Assembly: GCA_965248155.1 (NCBI GenBank)
Contig: CBDFIO010000002.1
Location: 434,001-498,000, forward strand
Direction of reading: 5' to 3'
Source of the DNA: RFSX01 sp965248155
GTDB taxonomy: Bacteria > Bacteroidota > Bacteroidia > Chitinophagales > Saprospiraceae
Length of the DNA: 64,000 bases
Shown here one piece after another: positions 29,164-37,417 of this stretch (the first letter of the stretch is position 1; the number at the start of each line of letters is the position of its first letter). Under the pieces are notes generated by a model. That model had not been told where the DNA came from and made no database searches. It saw only the letters and a program-made list of their open reading frames with translations. The position numbers and the translations under genes are program-made.

Positions 29164-30396
29164 ATGAAATTAATTGGACCCTTCAAACAAATTCTAACTC
29201 TGGCCAATCTTCCAGTAAAAGGGGCATTAAAAGATAAGCAGCTGGAAGTAGTTGAAAATGGAGGAATTATTTGTAAAGAAGGAGTAATATCCGAAGTTGG
29301 AGATTTTCAAGATCTATGGAAAAAATATAATTCACAGCTTTCAGAAACCATCGAAATTTCAGAACCGCTTGTTCTTACCCCTGGATTTATAGATGCACAT
29401 ACTCATATTTGTTTTGCGGGGTCAAGATCTAAAGATTTTGCTGCAAGAAATGACGGTAAAACCTATCAACAAATAGCCGCTGAAGGAGGAGGAATATGGA
29501 GTACAGTTCTGAATACACGAAATGCAAATCAGGATGAATTGACTCATCTTTTATTAAAACGGTTAAATCAATTGAAATTGCAAGGTATTACTACTGTTGA
29601 AGTAAAAAGTGGCTATGGTTTATCAGCAGAACATGAATTAAAAATGCTGCGGGCTATAAAATCTGCAAACATCGCATCTAAATTAGATTTGATATCTACC
29701 TGTTTGGCTGCCCATATTATACCAAAGGATTTTTCAGGTTCTGAGTCCGATTATTTAGCCTATATCCTAGAAAAAATAGTGCCAGTTGTGATAGCCGAAA
29801 ACTTGAGTCATCGTTTTGATATATTTATCGAAGAGAATGCTTTTTCCATCCAGGAATCCTTTAAATATTTACAAGCATTAAAGCAATATAATTTTGATCT
29901 GACAGTCCATGGAGATCAATTTACAACTGGAGGAAGCCAGGTAGCAATCGATTGTAAGGCCATAAGCGTTGATCATCTTGAAGTTAGTGGAGCAAATGAA
30001 ATTCAAGCGCTTGCAATGAGTGATGTTTGTCCAGTTGCTTTACCGGGTGCATCGATGGGTTTGGGTTGCGATTTTACCCCTTGTCGAAAGTTACTGGATG
30101 CAGGATGCAGCCTTGTCATTGCCAGCGACTGGAACCCCGGTAGTGCTCCAATGGGTCAACTGTTAGTCCAGGCGAGTGTATTGGCTTCATATGAAAAAAT
30201 AAGTGCTGCTGAAGTATTTGCAGGTATAACTTTCAGAGCTGCAAAAGCATTGAATCTTCATGATAGAGGGATTATAAAAGCGGGTTACCGCGCCGACCTA
30301 TGCGCTTTTCCTTGTGAAGATTATCGCGAAATATTATACAATCAGGGATCATTAAGAGTAATACATAGTTGGAAGTCTTCAGAGCAATTATTTTAA
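29164..30396 (+). CDS. hutI: Imidazolonepropionase
   Basis: 410 residues, normal for HutI. It is an amidohydrolase of the histidine degradation pathway that opens 4-imidazolone-5-propanoate to N-formimino-L-glutamate. Visible signatures are the metal-binding DAHTH (77-81) followed by CFAGSR, the family-specific EGGGIWSTVLNTR and TTVEVKSGYGLS, VHGDQFT, VDHLEVSG and ASDWNPGSAPMGQ with the metal Asp. The other hut genes (hutH, hutU, formiminoglutamate enzyme) are not beside it, so the pathway genes must be scattered if it is complete. Single-gene transcription is likely. Confidence 0.95.
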   Translation: MKLIGPFKQILTLANLPVKGALKDKQLEVVENGGIICKEGVISEVGDFQDLWKKYNSQLSETIEISEPLVLTPGFIDAHTHICFAGSRSKDFAARNDGKTYQQIAAEGGGIWSTVLNTRNANQDELTHLLLKRLNQLKLQGITTVEVKSGYGLSAEHELKMLRAIKSANIASKLDLISTCLAAHIIPKDFSGSESDYLAYILEKIVPVVIAENLSHRFDIFIEENAFSIQESFKYLQALKQYNFDLTVHGDQFTTGGSQVAIDCKAISVDHLEVSGANEIQALAMSDVCPVALPGASMGLGCDFTPCRKLLDAGCSLVIASDWNPGSAPMGQLLVQASVLASYEKISAAEVFAGITFRAAKALNLHDRGIIKAGYRADLCAFPCEDYREILYNQGSLRVIHSWKSSEQLF

Positions 30397-30615
30397 CTCT
30401 GCTTATCTTTGAGAACGATAAATGAAGATTTAGGTGGTTCGATCTAATCCTCAGTATTCTTCGCAAATTACTTTATTTCACAAGGATGGACTAATAAGCA
30501 ATTGATAAAAGAGAAGCGTGAACTGAAATACTGATAGGTATACTACATACGACAAATAGGAAGAGTCAAAACTGGCTTAGAAAAAGAAAGGATAGAATTT
30601 ATGAACAATGAATTT

Positions 30616-30642
30616 TTAAAAAGGCCGCACATTTGCAGCCTT
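30616..30642 (-). terminator. Second minus-strand terminator after the small secreted gene
   Basis: An 8-bp stem (AAGGCCGC at 30621-30628 with GCAGCCTT at 30635-30642; the one imperfect pair is G-U on minus RNA), 6-nt loop, followed on minus by a T run. It lies about 100 bp beyond the gene stop at 30744. Confidence 0.65.
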
Positions 30643-30695
30643 CATTTGTACGAAAAAATTCAGAAACTTTGTTTCTTTTGATTCAGTAAAATAGA

Positions 30696-30725
30696 TAACC
30701 AGCCCACCGAGGAGCGGACTGGTTA
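30696..30725 (-). terminator. First minus-strand terminator after the small secreted gene
   Basis: TAACCAG at 30696-30702 pairs with CTGGTTA at 30719-30725; on minus RNA the stem extends to 10 bp with a G-U pair. It is 18 bp after the gene stop and is followed by a weak T-rich stretch. Confidence 0.6.
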
Positions 30726-30743
30726 CAACCAACTAAATACAAA

Positions 30744-31076
30744 TTATTTTTTAAACGAGATTGGAATCGTGTACCTTTCAAGCAGCTCTAATTCTTGAGC
30801 GTTTACGGTTTTATAATTCAATCTGGTTTTGATCGTAGAATCCATTTCTACATTATTAGTAGATAATACGATTATCTCTGATTTTTCATTGATCATGAAA
30901 TCAACGAAAACGGTTTGATCATCAACAGTCTCCCCCAACTCGATACCTTGTAGGTATTTTTGGAGTTGTTTGTTAATTGATTCAGGACTTGCATCAAATG
31001 CAGGTGCAGAAAATGCCGCTGTCGTCATGAAGCCGGCGATTAAGAAGCTAAGTAGCCAAGATTTACGAATATTCAT
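30744..31076 (-). CDS. Small secreted protein, possibly TonB-C-terminal-like fold
   Basis: 110 residues with a clear signal peptide (MNIRKSWLLSFLIAGFMTTAAFSA). The mature 85 residues follow a pattern seen in small Bacteroidota proteins related to the TonB C-terminal domain: helix INKQLQKYLQGIEL, strand TVFVDFMINEKSEIIVLST, a helix-like DSTIKTRLNYKTV and a final strand YTIPISFKK. It lacks the rest of TonB. Function is unknown. It is a single gene with two hairpins downstream. Confidence 0.6.
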   Translation of the reverse strand: MNIRKSWLLSFLIAGFMTTAAFSAPAFDASPESINKQLQKYLQGIELGETVDDQTVFVDFMINEKSEIIVLSTNNVEMDSTIKTRLNYKTVNAQELELLERYTIPISFKK

Positions 31077-31442
31077 TTTTGCTAGGTTTTAAAAGATTTA
31101 CAAATGTTACATCTAATTAACGGATCAAAACCATACTGAGTTACATTGAAAAGATGAACTGTCCGATATTTCCGCCGAACGACGAGATATTTCGTACTAA
31201 AGTGTTATTGTAATTCGAAAATGACGTGAATTTGATCCGATTTCTTGGAAAATCTGGAGGAGAAAAAAATTAAATACGGAATGGTTGATCTAATAATGAA
31301 AAATATAAGGCTATGCAATTTCATCAATACCAGTAAAAAACTATTGATCGTTTTAAACCCTCAACTTGTACATTTTGGGTGATATAATCGTGTAAAAAAA
31401 AAGCCGCTTCTGATGAAACGGCTTTTAACTTTAATAATCAAT
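31077..31442. other. Intergenic region with YceI-gene terminator
   Basis: 366 bp. The last 50 bp hold the terminator of the yceI-type gene; the part next to 31076 must carry the promoter of the small secreted gene, but no clear TAnnTTTG was found. Nothing else was recognised. Confidence 0.55.
31394..31426 (-). terminator. Terminator of the MarR-YceI operon
   Basis: AAGCCG (31401-31406) pairs with CGGCTT (31419-31424). On the minus strand it is followed by an uninterrupted T9 run (A run 31394-31402 on plus). It is 16 bp after the YceI stop. Confidence 0.8.
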
Positions 31443-32018
31443 CTAGCTTGTTACAAGCTTTACATTTAACTCGAAATTATCATCAATCATTTTATCACCT
31501 AATCCTTCAAAAAACTTTCCTGATCCATATTTTACATTGTACAATGTACGATCAACCAGTATAGTGGTAGAAAGTGATTCATTGTCCTCCTTGGATACTT
31601 CAAATGTCACAGGATGTGTAATGTTTTTTATAGTCAGATCTCCGGTAACAGAGTAAGTAGCAGTTTCACTAGCATTAATACCTGTGATTTTTAGACTTGC
31701 AGTTGGAAATGTAGCTACGTCAAAGAAATCAGGAGACTTAAGATGACCTTCTAATTTAGCTTTCATTCCTTCTCCTAAATCAGTGTTGGCAATACTTGTC
31801 ATATCAATTACGAAATTACCTCCGGATAATCTTCCATTGTCGTATGATAATTCACCACTTTTTAAAGAGATGGTTCCGGTGTGTTGACCTGTTACTTTTT
31901 TACCAATCCATTCTACAGAACTTTTTTCAATATCTATATTGTTGATATTAATTGGATTATGTGCTAAAATTATTGCACTTAAGAATAGACTTAAACTAAG
32001 AAATAATGTTTTACTCAT
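31443..32018 (-). CDS. YceI-family periplasmic protein
   Basis: 191 residues. The signal peptide (1-19, MSKTLFLSLSLFLSAIILA) is followed by a full YceI lipocalin-like domain: IEKSSVEWIGKKVTGQHTG, GGNFVIDMTSI, LKSPDFFDVATFPTASLKIT, YSVTGDLTIKNITHPVTF and a final FELNVKL strand. YceI proteins bind isoprenoid-type lipids in the periplasm. It lies 30 bp downstream of the MarR-type regulator gene and is probably controlled by it. Confidence 0.92.
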   Translation of the reverse strand: MSKTLFLSLSLFLSAIILAHNPININNIDIEKSSVEWIGKKVTGQHTGTISLKSGELSYDNGRLSGGNFVIDMTSIANTDLGEGMKAKLEGHLKSPDFFDVATFPTASLKITGINASETATYSVTGDLTIKNITHPVTFEVSKEDNESLSTTILVDRTLYNVKYGSGKFFEGLGDKMIDDNFELNVKLVTS

Positions 32019-32048
32019 TTTAATTTATTGTATTTGTTAATAATATAT

Positions 32049-32498
32049 TTATCCTCTGACTTTATCTAACAATGCGTTAAGTTGAACGATTTCTTCTTCA
32101 GATAATGCACTCAGAACATTTTCCATTTTCGTCATATCCGCATTAATAAGTGATAATATTGACTCCCCTTCAGATGTAAGTTTAACATCTATAAGTCTTT
32201 TATCAATCGAACAAACTGATTTTTGAACCCAAAACTTTTCATGCATTCTATCGACTATTCTGGAAACATCTGAATGTCTATCCAATAAACGCTCCTTTAT
32301 ATAAGACGTTGAGACTGGCTCTCCTGCTCCCTTCAATATTCTCAGAATATTAAATTGTTTCGATGTTATCTCATATTTTCGGAAAAACGCTTTCATTTTC
32401 CCGACCAACCAATTGTGTGTATAAATTAAGTTAACACCGGCTTTTTGGTAGGGATTAACAAAAGCTCGTCTTTGTTTCAATTCATTTTCAAGCTTCAT
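32049..32498 (-). CDS. MarR-family transcriptional regulator
   Basis: 149 residues with a winged helix-turn-helix core: EITSKQFNILRILKGAGEPVSTSYIKERLLDRHSDVSRIVDRMHEK, then the wing KSVCSIDKRLIDVKLTSEGESIL. N- and C-terminal helices would form the dimer interface. MarR proteins usually repress nearby genes and release DNA on binding small aromatics or on oxidation. A perfect inverted repeat lies 19 bp upstream of its start (32518-32545), in the gap shared with the divergent DoxX-like gene, so it may control itself, the YceI gene and the DoxX-like gene. Confidence 0.92.
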   Translation of the reverse strand: MKLENELKQRRAFVNPYQKAGVNLIYTHNWLVGKMKAFFRKYEITSKQFNILRILKGAGEPVSTSYIKERLLDRHSDVSRIVDRMHEKFWVQKSVCSIDKRLIDVKLTSEGESILSLINADMTKMENVLSALSEEEIVQLNALLDKVRG

Positions 32499-32517
32499 AA
32501 CACAAATATCGATGTTT

Positions 32518-32545
32518 ACATATTAATGTTCAACCATTAATATGT
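32518..32545. promoter_or_regulatory. Perfect 11-bp inverted repeat, candidate MarR operator
   Basis: ACATATTAATG (32518-32528) and CATTAATATGT (32535-32545) are exact reverse complements with a 6-bp spacer. The site lies between the divergent MarR and DoxX-like genes. Size and symmetry fit a MarR dimer; binding is inferred. Confidence 0.6.
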
Positions 32546-32702
32546 TAAAATAAATCTAAAAAGCGAATCAAATTATATTTCATTAATACATATTAAATAA
32601 TTATATTAATTGTAAGAATTGGATTATCAATTCATTTATCTCATAATCTGAAATTCATCTTTCATTCAGGATCGTTTATTAACTAACTAAACAAAACACA
32701 TT

Positions 32703-33059
32703 ATGAATGCTATTTTAGGATTAGGAAAGTGGTTTCTTATCATCCCTACGCTCATTTTTGGAGTATTTCATTTTACAAGTGCTGCAGATATGGCAGCCAT
32801 GGCTCCTGGTGGCATCGGTATGGTGTATTTCACAGAAGTATGTCTTGTGTTAGCAGCTGTATCAATGTTAATAGGAAAGTATGATAAGTTAGCCACATTA
32901 TTATTAGGACTTATGTTATTATTGTTTTCTATCCCACATGTTCAAATGATGGCTGACGACCCCACTCAGATGAGTGCAATTCTTAAAAATATAACTATGG
33001 CCGGTGCGTCATTTTTATATGGATCTGCTTATGCAAAGGATAATTCTGTGATCGGATAA
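32703..33059 (+). CDS. DoxX-like small membrane protein
   Basis: 118 residues with four hydrophobic segments (about 6-26, 40-58, 64-80 and 95-110). The order and the pattern GKWFLIIPTLIFGVFHF, FTEVCLVLAAVSMLIGKYDKLATLLLGLMLLLFSIPHV match DoxX/DoxD-type integral membrane proteins, whose role is mostly unknown, with some linked to redox stress. It is divergent from the MarR/YceI pair, sharing a 204-bp control region. A clear terminator follows. Confidence 0.8.
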   Translation: MNAILGLGKWFLIIPTLIFGVFHFTSAADMAAMAPGGIGMVYFTEVCLVLAAVSMLIGKYDKLATLLLGLMLLLFSIPHVQMMADDPTQMSAILKNITMAGASFLYGSAYAKDNSVIG

Positions 33060-33367
33060 AAACAATTTGCTATTTATCAAAGCCAGACAATCAACAGTCT
33101 GGCTTTTTGCTATGTAATTCTCCATTTTTATCCACAATCAATCTAATTTTTCAACATTTTTTTTAATCTCAATTTTATACTTCTAACTTAATTATCAAAT
33201 TATAGGCTATGTCTGTTAGTATCACATGGTATAACTATGTTCGTACCTTAACAACTGTGTACTCGAAGACAATCAAACATTAAGCCCTTTTGGAATTAGC
33301 ACTAAATTTTACACGGAAGAGGATGAAACAACTTTAACTCAATTATTATAGGCTTAAATCATGTGAA
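33060..33367. other. Intergenic region
   Basis: 308 bp. It contains the DoxX-like gene terminator and then an AT-rich stretch that must carry the promoter of the repeat protein gene. No TAnnTTTG match or ORF stood out. Confidence 0.5.
33079..33108 (+). terminator. Rho-independent terminator of the DoxX-like gene
   Basis: A perfect 10-bp stem (AAAGCCAGAC at 33079-33088 with GTCTGGCTTT at 33097-33106), 8-nt loop, T run. It is 20 bp after the stop. Confidence 0.85.
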
Positions 33368-36322
33368 ATGACAAATTCCAATTCAAGTTTTTCTATCAGT
33401 ATAATAATTTTACTATCAACTTTACTTGCCCATTATTCGGAAGCACAATGTCCTACAGTCGGGGATATTGTCATTACTGAAATAATGCAAAATCCTGATT
33501 TTGTCAATGATTCTGATGGAGAATATTTCGAATTATATAATACAAGTGGGGCATCAATAGATATTGATAGTTGGTCCATTACAGATGCAGGTAGTGATAG
33601 TCATACGATTTCTAATGGCGGTCCTCTGAATATATCAGCTGGATCTTACTTGGTATTAGGAATTAATTCTAATTCGGGGACTAACGGAGGTGTCAATGTT
33701 GATTATCAGTATAGTGGAATTAGCTTAACAAATGGAGATGATGAAATAATACTGACTTGTGATCCCTCAGGAAGTCCAACTCAAATAGACAGTGTAGGAT
33801 ATGACGGTGGGCCAAACTTCCCAGACCCTACTGGTGCCAGTATGAATCTTGACCCAAATAATCTCAATGGAGCAGACAATGATATAGGAAGTAATTGGTG
33901 TGAAAGCACAACTCAGATTGGAGGAGTTGGAGATTTGGGCACACCAGGATCTGTAAACGATGCCTGTGGTAGTCCCCCTACTATTTCTATTGATGATATT
34001 ACGATGGCAGAAGGTGATTCCGGAACATCTAATTTTACGTTTACCGTCAACTTATCAGCAAGCGCAGCTTCTAATGTTGCATTTGACATCAACACAGCTG
34101 ACGGAAGTGCTACCCTCGCCGATAATGATTATGTGCCCATAGTTACTGGTAATGGAACTATCCTCGCCGGAATGACCACAACTACGATAGATGTATTAGT
34201 CAATGGAGATGTAAATGTAGAATCGGATGAAGACTTTGATGTTGTCTTAAGCAATATATCTGCTAATGCCACAATTCTCGATGGAACCGGTATAGGAACA
34301 ATAAATAATGATGATACAGTATCCTGTCCAAGTGCTGGTGATATAATTATCACGGAAATAATGCAAAATCCTGACTTTGTCGGGGACTCTAATGGAGAAT
34401 ATTTCGAATTATATAATACAACAGGGTCATCAATAGATATTAATGGTTGGGCCATTACTGACGCAGGTAGCGATAGTCATACAATTTCTAATGGCGGTCC
34501 TTTAGATATCGTTGCAGGTGCCTACTTGGTATTAGGAATTAATTCTAACTCCGGCACTAATGGAGGCGTTAATGTTGATTATCAGTATAGTGGAATTAGT
34601 TTAACAAATGGAGATGATGAAATAATATTGACTTGTGATCCCTCAGGAAGTCCAACTCAAATAGATAGTGTTGGATATGACGGTGGACCAAACTTCCCAG
34701 ATCCTACTGGTGCCAGTATGAATCTGGATCCAAATAATCTCAATGGCACCGATAATGATATAGGCAGTAATTGGTGCGAAAGCAGTACCGAAATAGTTGC
34801 TAGTGGAGATTTAGGTACACCAGGATCTACAAACGATCCTTGCGGTAGTCCGCCCACTATTTCTATTGATGATATTACAATGGCAGAAGGAAATTCAGGA
34901 ACATCTAATTTCACTTTCACTGTAACCCTAAGCGCAAGCACAGCATTAGATGTTACCTTTATCATAAACACCATTGATGGAAGTGCTACCGTTGCGAATA
35001 ATGATTATGTGGCAATAGTTTCTGGTAATGGAACTATCCTCGCCGGAATGACCACGACTACAATAGATGTGTTAGTCAATGGAGATCTGATCGTAGAATC
35101 CGATGAAGATTTTAGTGTTCTTTTGAGTAATATATCTGCTAATGCCACAATTCTCGATGGAACCGGTACCGGAACTATTAATAATGATGATACAGTTTCC
35201 TGTCCGAATGCAGGTGATATAATTATTACGGAAATAATGCAAAACCCTGACTCTGTCGGGGATTCTGAAGGAGAATATTTTGAAGTATACAATACAACAG
35301 CTTCAACTATTGATATTGAAGCTTGGTCCATTACCGATGCAGGAAGTGATAGTCACACTATTTCTAATGGTGGTCCTTTGAATATCGCTGCAGGTACCTA
35401 CTTAGTTTTAGGAATTAATTCTAACATCGCAACTAATGGAGGTGTCAATGTTGATTATCAGTATAGTGGGATTAACTTATCAAATGGAGATGATGAAATA
35501 ATATTGACTTGTGATCCTTCAGGAAGTCCAACTCAAATAGATAGTGTCGGATATGACGGTGGACCAAACTTTCCAGATCCTACCGGTGCTAGTATGGCTC
35601 TTGATCCGAATGTCTTGAATGGAACCGATAATGATATAGGCAATAATTGGTGTGAAAGCACTGCCGAAATAGTTATTGGTGGAGATTTAGGCACCCCTGG
35701 TGTTATTAATGATGCTTGTATGTTCTTACCTAGTATTTCTATAGATGATATCACTATGTCAGAAGGTGATAGTGGAACAAGTCAATTTAGTTTTACAGTA
35801 ACGCTTTCTGCTATAGATGCAAGTGACGTAACATTCGATATTAATACTACTGATGGTAGTGCAACAATAGGGGACGATGATTATCTAGCAATTGTATCTG
35901 GAAATGGCATAATAGCAAATGGTACAACTACCACAAGTGTAGATGTAACAGTTAATGGAGACTTCGATGAAGAACTTGATGAATCATTCAGTGTTGTGTT
36001 ATCAAATATATCTGTTAATGCAACTATCTTGGATGGGATAGGTCAAGGAACTATTACAAATGATGACGATGCTTGCCCTGCCATTTTAAATCTTACCGGG
36101 AGTGAAGTTGGGATCGCAGATTACGAAACTTCTGACTCAATCACTTCAGATCAAATAATTGAGGCAACAGCCATTATTGATTACGATGCAGTAACTGAAA
36201 TTACATTGAGCTTCCCGTTTGAAGTCAAACTAGGTGCAACATTTGAAGCGTTTATTGATGGCTGCAATAATGGCGGAGGAGGATCAAACTTTAAAAAGGA
36301 AGATGAGATAGACAAAAAATAA
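33368..36322 (+). CDS. Secreted protein of three lamin-tail/Calx-beta repeats
   Basis: 984 residues. A signal peptide (1-26, ending HYSEAQ) is followed by three tandem units of 292, 292 and 291 residues starting at Cys28, Cys320 and Cys612. Each unit has a lamin-tail domain (GDI.ITEIMQNPD, GEYFE.YNT, TDAGSDSHTISNGGPL, YLVLGINSN) and a Calx-beta domain (SIDDITM.EG.SGTS.F.FTV.LS, DGSAT....DY, VNGD...E.DE.F.V.LSNIS, GTI.NDD). Near the C-terminus (about 905-970) a Y.TSDSI.S.Q.I....I.Y.A...I.L...F....G..F.A.IDGC stretch resembles the three-coathanger-stack domain. It ends in Lys/Asp/Glu-rich residues with no T9SS tail. An adhesin-like or calcium-binding surface role is inferred. Confidence 0.85.
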   Translation: MTNSNSSFSISIIILLSTLLAHYSEAQCPTVGDIVITEIMQNPDFVNDSDGEYFELYNTSGASIDIDSWSITDAGSDSHTISNGGPLNISAGSYLVLGINSNSGTNGGVNVDYQYSGISLTNGDDEIILTCDPSGSPTQIDSVGYDGGPNFPDPTGASMNLDPNNLNGADNDIGSNWCESTTQIGGVGDLGTPGSVNDACGSPPTISIDDITMAEGDSGTSNFTFTVNLSASAASNVAFDINTADGSATLADNDYVPIVTGNGTILAGMTTTTIDVLVNGDVNVESDEDFDVVLSNISANATILDGTGIGTINNDDTVSCPSAGDIIITEIMQNPDFVGDSNGEYFELYNTTGSSIDINGWAITDAGSDSHTISNGGPLDIVAGAYLVLGINSNSGTNGGVNVDYQYSGISLTNGDDEIILTCDPSGSPTQIDSVGYDGGPNFPDPTGASMNLDPNNLNGTDNDIGSNWCESSTEIVASGDLGTPGSTNDPCGSPPTISIDDITMAEGNSGTSNFTFTVTLSASTALDVTFIINTIDGSATVANNDYVAIVSGNGTILAGMTTTTIDVLVNGDLIVESDEDFSVLLSNISANATILDGTGTGTINNDDTVSCPNAGDIIITEIMQNPDSVGDSEGEYFEVYNTTASTIDIEAWSITDAGSDSHTISNGGPLNIAAGTYLVLGINSNIATNGGVNVDYQYSGINLSNGDDEIILTCDPSGSPTQIDSVGYDGGPNFPDPTGASMALDPNVLNGTDNDIGNNWCESTAEIVIGGDLGTPGVINDACMFLPSISIDDITMSEGDSGTSQFSFTVTLSAIDASDVTFDINTTDGSATIGDDDYLAIVSGNGIIANGTTTTSVDVTVNGDFDEELDESFSVVLSNISVNATILDGIGQGTITNDDDACPAILNLTGSEVGIADYETSDSITSDQIIEATAIIDYDAVTEITLSFPFEVKLGATFEAFIDGCNNGGGGSNFKKEDEIDKK
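33449..36073 (+). repeat. Three tandem 876-bp coding repeats
   Basis: Units at 33449-34324, 34325-35200 and 35201-36073 (876, 876 and 873 bp). Long stretches are nearly identical at the DNA level, for example the segments around 33700-33850, 34576-34740 and 35450-35610, including synonymous positions. This points to recent duplication or gene conversion rather than old domain duplication. Confidence 0.85.
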
Positions 36323-36326
36323 GGAA

Positions 36327-36348
36327 GGGCTGCTTAAGACAGCAGCCC
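36327..36348. terminator. Bidirectional terminator between convergent genes
   Basis: A perfect 8-bp stem (GGGCTGCT with AGCAGCCC, loop TAAGAC). On the minus strand it is followed by a T run (A run at 36314-36319); on plus by the T-rich CTAATCTTTTTA. It lies between the stops at 36322 and 36358. Confidence 0.8.
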
Positions 36349-36357
36349 CTAATCTTT

Positions 36358-36801
36358 TTAATTCCAGGCATCAACTAGTCCACCCATAAGGGCAAAAGCA
36401 AGTAACCAATAACCTACATTAATAAATATATTTTTCCAACTGTTTCTTTGAAACATGCTATTGGAAATAAGCACAGGTATTGCTAAGAACAATCCAGTGA
36501 AAAATCCATGCAAAGCACCATGCTGGAAAGTATGAAAACTTCCATAAACCAATTCACCTGCATCATTTACTTCCTTATGTGTTAATTCAATATTAAAGTT
36601 CAGGGCCATAGCAATCATAAACGCCAGGACAAGTGCTATCCCATATATCAAAGGCATATTTGCACCTTGAAGATCTTCTTCAGTAATTCCTAATGAGGAC
36701 ATCCATGCTTTACCAAATAAAGGACCATAATAAATTGCTCCAAGTACAAGAGGTATGAGAGCGGCTACTATCATTGGCAACCAGTTAATACCGTTTTCCA
36801 T
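36358..36801 (-). CDS. DUF1761-family membrane protein
   Basis: 147 residues with four membrane segments (about 6-28, 50-68, 93-112 and 122-142). The opening INWLPMIVAALIPLVLGAIYYGPLFGKAWM and later QHGALHGFFTGLFLAIPVLI match DUF1761, a family of small membrane proteins without known function. It is the last gene of the minus-strand sugar-oxidation operon, 55 bp after the subunit-3-like gene, though a separate promoter in that gap cannot be excluded. Confidence 0.8.
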   Translation of the reverse strand: MENGINWLPMIVAALIPLVLGAIYYGPLFGKAWMSSLGITEEDLQGANMPLIYGIALVLAFMIAMALNFNIELTHKEVNDAGELVYGSFHTFQHGALHGFFTGLFLAIPVLISNSMFQRNSWKNIFINVGYWLLAFALMGGLVDAWN

Positions 36802-36856
36802 AATTTTTGTTTTGTATTTAGTGATTTAATAAATTCTTAAAAACTAATTAGCGCTT

Positions 36857-37408
36857 TTAAAGTGCCCAAGCAGTTCCGATCTCATCAAAATCTATACATC
36901 CTTGAAACTGTGGTCCTGGGATTGGATCAAATTTCAGAAACTCGGTGGCACCAGGTTCTGACCAACAATAGCCAACTACGACACCTTCTTTTATTCCGTT
37001 GAATATATCCGCCTCCTCTCCTTCTGACTCTATTATTTCATCCAGTATTTCTTTTCGCTGTTCGACAGTACATTTTACAAAGTCCTTTTGAAATTTACTT
37101 TGTGATTTAACATCAAAAACACCTAATCCTTCTAACATCATAGATCTTTCTTCTTCTGGATAACATTCCAAAGAGCTATCCAGAAATCTTTCGACCTGGG
37201 CATCTTTGGCCCCCGGAGTGTCTGTTTTTGGAATGATCATCTCTGCAAGTTCAGATATTAAATCCAGCTGACTCAAACTAAAATATTTAGGTGTCCATGA
37301 AGGTGATTTATCTGGAGCACAACCGTTCAAAACAGCAATTGCGGTTCCTCCGGTGATAGTATATCCTAGAAATAGTGATGATGTTTTAAGTACGTCTCGT
37401 CTATTCAT
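36857..37408 (-). CDS. Gluconate 2-dehydrogenase subunit 3-family protein
   Basis: 183 residues. The N-terminus NRRDVLKTSSLFLGYTITGG is a Tat-like signal. It has the family pattern QLDLISELAEMIIPKTDTPGAKDAQVERFLDSSL followed by helical segments ending FKFDP-type and a short C-terminus. In the Caulobacter LacABC system and related 3-keto-glycoside modules, this small subunit partners a GMC-type flavoprotein at the envelope. Its gene ends 9 bp from the GMC gene start side in the same operon, supporting a complex. No cytochrome subunit is adjacent. Confidence 0.88.
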   Translation of the reverse strand: MNRRDVLKTSSLFLGYTITGGTAIAVLNGCAPDKSPSWTPKYFSLSQLDLISELAEMIIPKTDTPGAKDAQVERFLDSSLECYPEEERSMMLEGLGVFDVKSQSKFQKDFVKCTVEQRKEILDEIIESEGEEADIFNGIKEGVVVGYCWSEPGATEFLKFDPIPGPQFQGCIDFDEIGTAWAL

Positions 37409-37417
37409 CTGATCAAA

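Larger units (their letters stand above)
30397..30743. other. Intergenic region with two minus-strand terminators
   Basis: 347 bp between hutI and a convergent small gene. It holds two hairpins, listed separately, which both make best sense on the minus strand. The stretch next to hutI (30397-30610) shows no ORF, RNA gene or terminator that I could recognise. Confidence 0.6.

Noticed and set aside
30432..30460. A GGTTCGATC stretch that looks like part of a tRNA T-arm
   Set aside because: The surrounding bases do not form a cloverleaf, and no acceptor stem or anticodon arm is found.
33913..35754. Repeated open frames of about 60-110 codons on the minus strand inside the repeat protein gene
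   Set aside because: They recur in each 876-bp unit because the DNA is repeated; they lack start contexts and plausible products and are shadows of the plus-strand gene.
33449..36073. Direct repeats considered as a mobile element or CRISPR-like array
   Set aside because: The repeats are coding, in frame and 876 bp long with no spacers; they encode known domains.
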